Shown: positions 18,022-24,948 of the stretch, piece after piece
How positions within the stretch are numbered: the stretch's first letter is position 1
Layout of the letters: each line of letters starts with the position of its first letter
Source: Termitidicoccus mucosus
GTDB lineage: Bacteria; Verrucomicrobiota; Verrucomicrobiia; Opitutales; Opitutaceae
Assembly (NCBI RefSeq): GCF_038725785.1
Contig: NZ_CP109796.1
Span: 7,254,501 to 7,318,500 of the forward strand
DNA length: 64,000 bases
Direction: 5' to 3'
Notes under the pieces: generated by a model
Seen by the model: the letters and a program-made list of their open reading frames with translations, nothing else
What the model was told of the DNA's origin: nothing
Database searches by the model: none
Program-made: the position numbers and the translations under genes

Positions 18022-19281
18022 ATGAAATGCAAATCCGCCCTCCTCTGCCTCCTCCTGCCTTTTATCCCGGTGCTCGCCGCGCAGACCAATGACCGCCAGG
18101 CATGGGCCGATCTCGCCTATAAAATCGCCGAGCCCGTCCTGCGCAACATGGCCGAGGGCAAACTCGTCCAGAACATGCCTCTCGAGCTCAGCCCTACCTG
18201 GGACGGGCGCGACCGGCGCGTCGCCTACATGGAGACTTTCGGACGTCTCATGATGGGCATCGCCCCCTGGCTCGCCCTTCCCGATGACGACACCCCCGAG
18301 GGCGTCCGCCGCAAACAACTCCGCCAGTGGGCGCTCAAGGCCTGCGCCCACGCCGTCAACCCCGATTCCCCCGACTACCTTCTCTGGCGCAGCGGCACCC
18401 AGCCGCTCGTTGACGCCGCCTTCCTCGCCTCCAGTTTTCTCCGCGCTCCGGCGGCGCTCTGGGAACCGCTCGATGCCGTCACCAAGCAGCGCTACATCGA
18501 GGAGTTCACCCAGATGCGCCGTGTCACGCCCGGCTACAGCAACTGGATGTTGTTTTCCTCCACCATCGAGGCCTTCCTCCTCTCCATTGACGCCCCCCAC
18601 GACTTCTTCCGCATCCGCATGGGGCTCGCCAAAATCGAGGAATGGTATGTCGGCGACGGCTGGTATTCCGACGGCCCGCACTTCGCCTTCGATTACTACA
18701 ACAGCTTCGTCATCCAGCCCATGTATCTCGAGGTCCTCGAGGTGCTCGTCGCGAAAAAAGCCCGACTCGCCAATGTCGGCTTTCCCAACGCCGCCGCCAA
18801 TCTCGCCGCCGTCCAGGCCCGCATGCGCCGCCACGCCGAAATCCTCGAGCGACTGGTTTCTCCCGAGGGCTCCATCCCTCCCTTCGGGCGCTCCCTCACT
18901 TACCGCCTCGCCGTCTTCCAGCCCCTCTCGCTTCTGGCCTGGAAGGAGCAACTCCCCGCCTCGCTTCCCGAGGGACAGGTGCGCGCCGCCATCACCGCCG
19001 TCATGCGGCGCATGTTCGCTCACCCGGACAACTTCACCCCCGACGGCTTCCTCCGCCTCGGCTTCGTCGGCCACCAGCCCGGCATGTCCGATATTTATAC
19101 CAACAACGGCAGCCTTTACCTCACCTCCGTCGTCTTCCTCCCCCTCGGCCTTCCGGCCGCGCACACCTTCTGGACCAGCCCCGCCGAACCCTGGACGGCG
19201 CAAAAAGCCTGGTCCGGCCAGCCCTTTCCCAAGGATAAAAAAATCTCCGGCGACAACCTTCCTGCCGCTCAAAAAAACTGA
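18022..19281 (+). CDS. Secreted DUF2264 family protein
   Basis: 419 residues with signal peptide (ALLCLLLPFIPVLA). The sequence follows the DUF2264 (PF10022) pattern: an early METFGRLMMGIAPWLALPDD segment, a central SNWMLFSSTIEAFLL, and WYVGDGWYSDGPHFAFDYYN. Family members have a helical toroid fold and occur in pectin and rhamnogalacturonan degradation loci of Bacteroidota and Verrucomicrobiota; biochemical function is poorly known. The protein follows the sialidase-like gene after a 186-base AT-richer gap that may hold its own promoter, and it precedes the GH105-type gene by 57 bases. In this context it is probably another enzyme acting on uronate-containing oligosaccharides. Confidence 0.85.
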   Translation: MKCKSALLCLLLPFIPVLAAQTNDRQAWADLAYKIAEPVLRNMAEGKLVQNMPLELSPTWDGRDRRVAYMETFGRLMMGIAPWLALPDDDTPEGVRRKQLRQWALKACAHAVNPDSPDYLLWRSGTQPLVDAAFLASSFLRAPAALWEPLDAVTKQRYIEEFTQMRRVTPGYSNWMLFSSTIEAFLLSIDAPHDFFRIRMGLAKIEEWYVGDGWYSDGPHFAFDYYNSFVIQPMYLEVLEVLVAKKARLANVGFPNAAANLAAVQARMRRHAEILERLVSPEGSIPPFGRSLTYRLAVFQPLSLLAWKEQLPASLPEGQVRAAITAVMRRMFAHPDNFTPDGFLRLGFVGHQPGMSDIYTNNGSLYLTSVVFLPLGLPAAHTFWTSPAEPWTAQKAWSGQPFPKDKKISGDNLPAAQKN

Positions 19282-19338
19282 AAACCATCTCGCGCGCGGC
19301 CTCGCCGTGTGGCTCTCATATTTTTAATCCTTAATTCC

Positions 19339-21690
19339 ATGAAGACCCTCCTCCCCCTCCTCTGTATCCTCTGCGCCTCCGCGGTGAATCCTGCCTTCGG
19401 TGGCGAAGCACTCGCCCCCGCCGGCGTCCTCGCCCACATGCACCGCGTTGCCGACTGGCAACTCGACAACATGCCGCCCACCGCCGACAAATACACCGGC
19501 GACCCCGCCTCCATGCCCCGCATCGCCAAGGCCCACCCCACGCGCCTCGACTGGACTTTTGCCGCCTACTACGCCGGCCACCTCGCCCTTGCGGGCCTCT
19601 CACCGCGCTCCGCCGACTACCTCGACACTTTCGCCAAACTCGGGCGCGAGGAAAACTGGCGGCTTCCCTTTCGCGGCACCCGCTACCACGCCGACGACCA
19701 CGCCATCGGCCAGTGCTACCTCGAATACGCCCTCCGCGCCCACGACTCCGCCGCCGTCGGTCCCACGCAGGAATTTTTCGATTTCCTCCTCGCCAACCCG
19801 CCGAAGAACCCCGACGCCCTTGCCCACGACATCTCCACCAAAAGCCGCCAGTTTCTCGAAAAATGGTCCTGGTGCGACGCGCTTTTCATGGCCCCTCCGA
19901 GTCTCGCCCGCCTCTACGAATATACCGGCGACATCCGTTACCTCGACTACATGAACGACCGCTGGTGGCACACCACCGCCTACCTCTACGACAAGGACGA
20001 GCACCTCTACTACCGCGACTCCCGCTACTTTGAAAAACGCGAGGCCAACGGCCAGAAAGTCTTCTGGGGGCGCGGCAACGGCTGGGTGCTTGGCGGCCTT
20101 GCCCGCATCCTCCAGTCCATGCCCGCCGCCTATCCCGACCGTCCGCGTTACGAGCAGCTTTTCCGCGACATGTGCGGAAGATTCCTCGCCCTCCAGGGCG
20201 CCGACGGTCTCTGGCGCGCCAGCCTCCTCGATCCCGCCAGTTATCCCGCGCCCGAAACCAGTTCCACCGGCTTCGCCGCCTACGCCTTCGCCTGGGGCGT
20301 GAACGCCGGCCTCCTCGACCGCGCCGCCTACTGGCCCGCCACCCTCAAGGCCTGGCGCGGCCTCCTCTCCCACGTCACCCCGGAGGGCAAAGTCGGCTCC
20401 TGCCAGCCCATCGGTGCCGACCCGCGCAAAATCACCGAGGACGACACCGACGTCTATGGCCCCGGCGCCTTCCTCCTTGCCGGCGCCGAAATCTACAAGG
20501 CGCTCCTGCTCGAACAAAATCCCCACGGCATCCTCTCCGTGCAAAACCCCACCGGCATCCACCGCCGCTGGAGCACCGTCGAGGTCTCCGCCGCCCGGCT
20601 CCGCGAACTCACCGGCACCGACAATCCCGCCGACATCCTCGTCTTCGACGCGCTCACCCCGCTCCTCCGCGACACGCAAACCTGGCAAACCGACGCCGGC
20701 CCCGCGCTTCTCTTCCAAGCCACCATTCCGCCCAACGACACCCGCCGCTTCATCCTTGTCCGCAAGCCCGCCGGCTTTCAGGGCCCGCAACCCGTCCCGC
20801 TCGCCCACGCCCGCTTCGCGCCCGACCGCCATGACGACTACATTTGGGAAAACGACCGCGTCGCCCACCGCGTCTATGGACCGGCGCTCGTGAAAAAAGA
20901 GGGCACCGACACCAACGGCATTGACGTTTTCGTCAAATCCACCCCCGCCCTCGTGATGGACGACTTCTACAAACGCGGCGACTACCACCGCGACCACGGC
21001 AAGGGCTACGACCCCTACGCCGTCGGACAAAGCCGCGGACTCGGCGCCCCCGCCTTCCGCGCCGCCGGCGCCGGCGCCCCTTGGCACTCCCCCGGCAACT
21101 ACGCCACCCACCGCCCCATCGCCGACGGCCCCATCCGCGCCACCTTCGAACTCACTTATCCCCCCGTCACCATCCCCGCCGCCGGTGCCGCCACCATCAC
21201 CTTCACCGAAACCCGCCGCTTCACCCTCGACGCCGGCTCCCACTTCACCCGGCTCGATTCCACCATCGCCGTCACCCCCGTCGGTGCCTCGTTCGAAATC
21301 GCCCCCGCCCTCGCCCGCAACGACTGGCCCGGACGCAAAAAACACGCCCCAAAGCCCGCCCTCGCCGACACCCCCGACACCGCCGCGCAACCCGCCGCCT
21401 CTGACGAAAACTGGCTCGCCGACTGGCAGCCCAACAAGGGGGAGAACGACGCCACCGGCCTCGCCGTCTGGTTCCCCGCCGACACCGCGATGAAACCCGT
21501 CGAGGGACACTGGCTTCTCCCTGCCATCCCCGTGCCCGCCGATGCCGGCACCGCCACGTGGTCCGCCACCTGGTATATCGGCGCCACCTGGAGCAAAAGC
21601 TGGCATCCGACCCTCGAAAGCTGGCGCCAAACCGTCACCGATTTCATAAAAACCACCGAGACTCCGCTCCGCCTCGGCACCGAGAAATAA
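19339..21690 (+). CDS. GH105-type unsaturated uronyl hydrolase fused to DUF4861-like domain
   Basis: 783 residues from the ATG at 19339 with signal peptide (LLPLLCILCASAVNPAFG). Residues about 25-395 form the GH88/GH105 (YteR-like) domain: HADDHAIGQCYLEYALR, then EKWSWCDALFMAPP, where D180 matches the conserved catalytic aspartate position, and FWGRGNGWVLGG. These enzymes hydrate and cleave the unsaturated uronic acid left by pectate or rhamnogalacturonan lyases. Residues about 400-783 are a separate beta-rich domain resembling DUF4861 (PF16153), often fused to or found beside GH105. The presence of this gene implies that a lyase acts upstream in the pathway, perhaps one of the beta-helix proteins. 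The signal-peptide coding DNA (19351-19390) resembles the intergenic element at 40291-40328. Confidence 0.86.
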   Translation: MKTLLPLLCILCASAVNPAFGGEALAPAGVLAHMHRVADWQLDNMPPTADKYTGDPASMPRIAKAHPTRLDWTFAAYYAGHLALAGLSPRSADYLDTFAKLGREENWRLPFRGTRYHADDHAIGQCYLEYALRAHDSAAVGPTQEFFDFLLANPPKNPDALAHDISTKSRQFLEKWSWCDALFMAPPSLARLYEYTGDIRYLDYMNDRWWHTTAYLYDKDEHLYYRDSRYFEKREANGQKVFWGRGNGWVLGGLARILQSMPAAYPDRPRYEQLFRDMCGRFLALQGADGLWRASLLDPASYPAPETSSTGFAAYAFAWGVNAGLLDRAAYWPATLKAWRGLLSHVTPEGKVGSCQPIGADPRKITEDDTDVYGPGAFLLAGAEIYKALLLEQNPHGILSVQNPTGIHRRWSTVEVSAARLRELTGTDNPADILVFDALTPLLRDTQTWQTDAGPALLFQATIPPNDTRRFILVRKPAGFQGPQPVPLAHARFAPDRHDDYIWENDRVAHRVYGPALVKKEGTDTNGIDVFVKSTPALVMDDFYKRGDYHRDHGKGYDPYAVGQSRGLGAPAFRAAGAGAPWHSPGNYATHRPIADGPIRATFELTYPPVTIPAAGAATITFTETRRFTLDAGSHFTRLDSTIAVTPVGASFEIAPALARNDWPGRKKHAPKPALADTPDTAAQPAASDENWLADWQPNKGENDATGLAVWFPADTAMKPVEGHWLLPAIPVPADAGTATWSATWYIGATWSKSWHPTLESWRQTVTDFIKTTETPLRLGTEK

Positions 21691-21777
21691 CCCCATCGCT
21701 CCCCGTCATGCGTCTCCCCGCCGTGTTTTGTCACCCGTCCGTGCGCCAAACCTCCTGAAAAAGGAAACAGAAAAGAC

Positions 21778-24624
21778 ATGAAACGCCGCCGATTTCTCCG
21801 CGATTCCGCGCTCTGCGCGACAGGTGCCGCCCTGTTTTCCTCTTCTGCGAAAGCCGCCGCCGTCGTCTCCGCCGATGGCGCTTCCCGGCCCGCCTGCGAT
21901 GCGCCGTCTCCATCCGCGCCGGGTTCGCCCGCGCTCTTCTCCGCTCCGTCCGGCTCCGCCTATGTGCGCCGCTGGAGTTCGCGCACCGCGCTCATCTGGT
22001 TCCCCGATAACCGCGCCTACTTCGACACGCCGCGCAACGAGTGGTGTTATTTCCGCAAAACCATCGCCCTTTCCGCCGCGCCCGCCGCCGCCGGACTCCG
22101 CATCTTTGCCGACGCACGCTACCGCCTCTTCGTCAACGGCGACTACATCGCGCGCGGCCCCGCCCGCAGCGACCCGCGCTGGCAGTCCTACGATGTCATC
22201 GACCTCGCCGGGCACCTTCGCGCCGGTGAAAATCTCATCGCCGTGCAGGTGCTCTATTACGGTTACAACACCGGCCAGCACCTGCCCCGCGTCCCGTGCC
22301 TAGCCGCCGAGATCGACATCACCGACGCCGCCGGCAAAACCCGCGCGCACCGCACCGACGCCTCCTGGAAAACGTTTCTCAGCGAGTCCTTCGACCGAGA
22401 CGCCCCGCGCGTGAACGGCTGCCAGGGCGCCATCGAAATTTTCGACGCCCGCCGCGAGCCGGACCGCTGGACGGAGCCAGGCTTTGACGACTCCGCCTGG
22501 CCCGCCGCCAAGGCCCGCGCCATCGGCAACGACCAGATTCCCTACAACCGGCTCCTTCCGCGCGACATTCCCATGCTGGAGGAAACCACGCTCCCCGTCT
22601 CCCGCGTCTCCGCCCCGCTCACGGTCGCCGCGCACGACGACGAACCCTTTTTCCCGCAACGCGCCCGCCTCGAACTCGACGAAATCAAGACGCCGCTGGA
22701 ATTTTCGATTTTCGATTCTCGATTTTCGATTGATGGCGCTGCCGCGCCGGAAGTGACGCTGACCGCGAAATGGAGCGGCAGCTCCCCAATCGAAAATCGA
22801 GAATCGAGAATCAAAAATCTCACCATTCCGAAATCTCCCCCGGATCGCGTCACCATTGTCACCCTCGACTTCGCCCGCGTCACGCCCGGCTATCTCCGGC
22901 TTGCCGTCACCGCGCCCGCCGGCACGCGCATCGACATCGCCTACGCCGAGGACCTCTACGAAGGCCGCGTCGCGCTCTTCCACCCGCCCGCCCAGCGTCC
23001 GCTCGACGCATTCATCCTCAAGGAGGGCCGCAACGACCTCGAAGTCGCCTTCGCCTGGAAGGGCTTCCGCTACGCGCAGCTCATCATCCGCAACCCCGGC
23101 GGCCCGCTCCGGCTCCACCGCGCCGAAATGCGCGCGCGCATGTATCCAGTCAATCAATACGGCCATGCCCTCATCGTTGCTCAAAGGAGCGCGGGCATTC
23201 CTGCCCGCGATTTCGCGGACAAGTTCCGAGCGAAGCGAGAAGCCTGCCATGTCCGCGCCCCCGGTCTCCCCGCCGCCGACGAAGGTGACGCTGATTTCCA
23301 GCGGAGGCTCCACGCCGTTTGCGCGCACACGTTGCGCGGCTGCATGCAGGACGGCTTCATCGACTCGCCCAGCCGCGAGCAGCAGCAATGGATGGGCGAC
23401 GGACGCTGGCAGGCCGTTTACAATTACTATCTGAGCGGCGACCCGCGCCTCCACCGCCGGCTGCTCGCGCAGATCGCCTGCTCCCAGGACGCCGAGGGAC
23501 TCACCAAATCCCGTTATCCCGACGGGCACGAAAACTGGTCGGCGATTCCCGCCTACTGCCTCGCGTGGGTCACCTCCTTCGAGGACTTTTATCAATTCAC
23601 CGGCGACCTCGCGCCCGCCGCCGAATTCTGGCCCAACATCATCATGGCGCTGCGCTGGTTCACGCGCTACGAGAACAAGGACGGCCTGCTCGAAAATGTT
23701 CCGTTCTGGAGCTACATCGACCTCGGCGGTTATCCCGAAAAACCCGGCCTCGACATCAACCGTGGCGGCATCCTCACCGCGCTGAACCTTCTCTTTCTCG
23801 AATCGCTCCACGCCGCCTCGCGCCTCGCCGCCGCGCTCGGCGACGCCGCGGCCCGCGAATCCTTCGACACCCGCGCCGCCGCGCTCGCCGACGCCATCGC
23901 CAGGCACCTCTGGGACGATGCCCGCGGCGCTTATCCCGACTGCAAGGTCGATGGAAAGCTCAGCGACAGCATTTCCGAGCCCACCAACGCCCTCGCGCTC
24001 CTTCACCTCGACGCCGGTGCCGGCGACACTCATAGGAGCGCGGACATTCTTGTCCGCGAAATCGCGGGCAGGAATGCCCGCGCTCCCAGTCCCGCCCTCG
24101 CCGCCGCGCGCGCGCCGCGCATCCTCGCGCACTTCGGCGCGCCCGGCACCATTATCAGCAGTCCGTTTTCGATGCCCGTTGTCATTCGCGCTCTCCTGCG
24201 CCATCGGCGCGTCGGGCTCGCATGGCAGCTCGTCCGCGAGCGCTACCAGCCCATCCTCGACGCCGGTCTCGGCACCACCTGGGAGTACTGGAAAGTGTTT
24301 TATCCGACCCCCTCCGGACGCGTCCACGCGCACAGCGCCTCGCACGCCTGGGGCGCGGGACCGCTGCTCCTGTTTTTCGAGGGTTTTGCCGGCGTGCGCG
24401 CCCTTGCGCCGGCCTTTGCGCGTTTCGAAATCTCCCCGCAGCTTCCCGAGGGCATGGACGACCTCGCCTTTGCCGTTCCCGTGCCGGGCGGCAAAATCGA
24501 GGGCCGCCATCGTCGCGCCGGAAACGAAATCCGAACCGCCTTCACCGTCCCGCCAAACACCACCGCCGTCGTCGCCGGGCGCGAGTATCCGGAAGGCAAC
24601 TACACCGCGACTGTCGCCCCGTGA
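21778..24624 (+). CDS. Tat-exported alpha-L-rhamnosidase-like protein (GH78-type)
   Basis: 948 residues. The N-terminus MKRRRFLRDSALCATGAALF is a twin-arginine signal. N-terminal beta-sandwich modules (about 60-470) contain LFVNGDYIARGPARSDPRWQ and YYGYNTGQHLP, typical of the rhamnosidase accessory domains. The six-hairpin catalytic domain (about 500-870) has DSPSREQQQWMGD at 529-541, the equivalent of the conserved GH78 DxPxRxExxxWxGD loop with acidic active-site residues. It would release terminal alpha-L-rhamnose. Three palindromic elements are read in frame inside the gene (22701-22818, 23186-23261, 24035-24086). They encode, for example, SIFDSRFSI with IENRESRIKN, DKFRAKREACHVRAPG (481-496), and RSADILVREIAGRNARAP (about 753-770). 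An AAGGA at 21760-21764 may serve as ribosome binding site. Confidence 0.84.
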   Translation: MKRRRFLRDSALCATGAALFSSSAKAAAVVSADGASRPACDAPSPSAPGSPALFSAPSGSAYVRRWSSRTALIWFPDNRAYFDTPRNEWCYFRKTIALSAAPAAAGLRIFADARYRLFVNGDYIARGPARSDPRWQSYDVIDLAGHLRAGENLIAVQVLYYGYNTGQHLPRVPCLAAEIDITDAAGKTRAHRTDASWKTFLSESFDRDAPRVNGCQGAIEIFDARREPDRWTEPGFDDSAWPAAKARAIGNDQIPYNRLLPRDIPMLEETTLPVSRVSAPLTVAAHDDEPFFPQRARLELDEIKTPLEFSIFDSRFSIDGAAAPEVTLTAKWSGSSPIENRESRIKNLTIPKSPPDRVTIVTLDFARVTPGYLRLAVTAPAGTRIDIAYAEDLYEGRVALFHPPAQRPLDAFILKEGRNDLEVAFAWKGFRYAQLIIRNPGGPLRLHRAEMRARMYPVNQYGHALIVAQRSAGIPARDFADKFRAKREACHVRAPGLPAADEGDADFQRRLHAVCAHTLRGCMQDGFIDSPSREQQQWMGDGRWQAVYNYYLSGDPRLHRRLLAQIACSQDAEGLTKSRYPDGHENWSAIPAYCLAWVTSFEDFYQFTGDLAPAAEFWPNIIMALRWFTRYENKDGLLENVPFWSYIDLGGYPEKPGLDINRGGILTALNLLFLESLHAASRLAAALGDAAARESFDTRAAALADAIARHLWDDARGAYPDCKVDGKLSDSISEPTNALALLHLDAGAGDTHRSADILVREIAGRNARAPSPALAAARAPRILAHFGAPGTIISSPFSMPVVIRALLRHRRVGLAWQLVRERYQPILDAGLGTTWEYWKVFYPTPSGRVHAHSASHAWGAGPLLLFFEGFAGVRALAPAFARFEISPQLPEGMDDLAFAVPVPGGKIEGRHRRAGNEIRTAFTVPPNTTAVVAGREYPEGNYTATVAP
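22701..22818. repeat. In-frame inverted repeat of ATCGAAA words inside the GH78-like gene
   Basis: Bases 22701-22731 and 22788-22818 are inverted copies of an iterated atcgaaaa tract with two or three mismatches. The left arm is followed by the 14-base motif GGCGCTGCCGCGCC (22735-22748), the inverse of the copy at 7143-7156. The whole element stays in the rhamnosidase reading frame and adds about 39 residues between accessory beta-strands. Confidence 0.78.
23186..23261. repeat. Family B palindromic element, in frame in GH78-like gene
   Basis: Starts with ggagcgcgggcattcctgcc and ends in a gtccgcgcccc copy of its inverse. A 26-base insert (23223-23248) interrupts it. The identical insert occurs at 26034-26059 in the GH106-like gene, and 17 bases of it occur inverted at 54591-54607. 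Read in frame, it encodes the peptide DKFRAKREACHVRAPG. Confidence 0.82.
24035..24086. repeat. Family B palindrome, uninterrupted copy, in frame in GH78-like gene
   Basis: A near-perfect 52-base palindrome made of two internal hairpins (gcggacattcttgtccgc and gcgggcaggaatgcccgc) inside outer ggagcgcg/cgcgctcc ends. It lacks the 26-base insert of the other copies. It is translated as RSADILVREIAGRNARAP between a conserved helix and the following catalytic-domain segment, so it looks like a late insertion. Confidence 0.82.
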
Positions 24625-24948
24625 CCACCGCGCAGCGAAGGCCGGCGGTGCCCAATCGTTCCGGCCGAAGCGGCATTCTCATCGAAAATCCGCAATACCA
24701 ATTCGGAGCCATTTTTAGACTTTAGCGACCTCTGTTTTTTGGAGGGCCGAGCTCCTGCGAGGCCGTCGCGGTTAACCGCCACGTTTTTCCGCGACGGCCT
24801 CGCAGGAGCTCGGCCCTCCAAAAGGATAAATCTCATTCGCAAATGGTATAATCCGGCGCCCTTGCGTTCAACCGTTGACTGACATCCGGTTTGCGCGCCG
24901 CCCCGCCGCAACGCATTGAAGTCATTGCCGTCCCCCTCTTTTCCCTTC
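24625..24948. other. 324-base intergenic gap between the two rhamnosidase genes
   Basis: No gene is seen. The gap contains iterated words (aaaatccgcaatac at 24685-24698), the perfect family C palindrome at 24737-24823, a family-flanking segment ctcattcgcaaatggtat (24832-24849) that runs into tataat (24847-24852), and ttgactgaca near 24877. The last two could be promoter parts, but they are in the wrong order to form one promoter. Confidence 0.6.
24737..24823. repeat. Family C perfect 35-bp inverted repeat with 17-base loop
   Basis: Arms 24737-24771 and 24789-24823 are exact reverse complements beginning ttttggagggccgagctcct. The stem would form a very stable hairpin and, flanked by T and A runs, could terminate transcription in both directions between the GH78-like and GH106-like genes. 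Confidence 0.88.
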
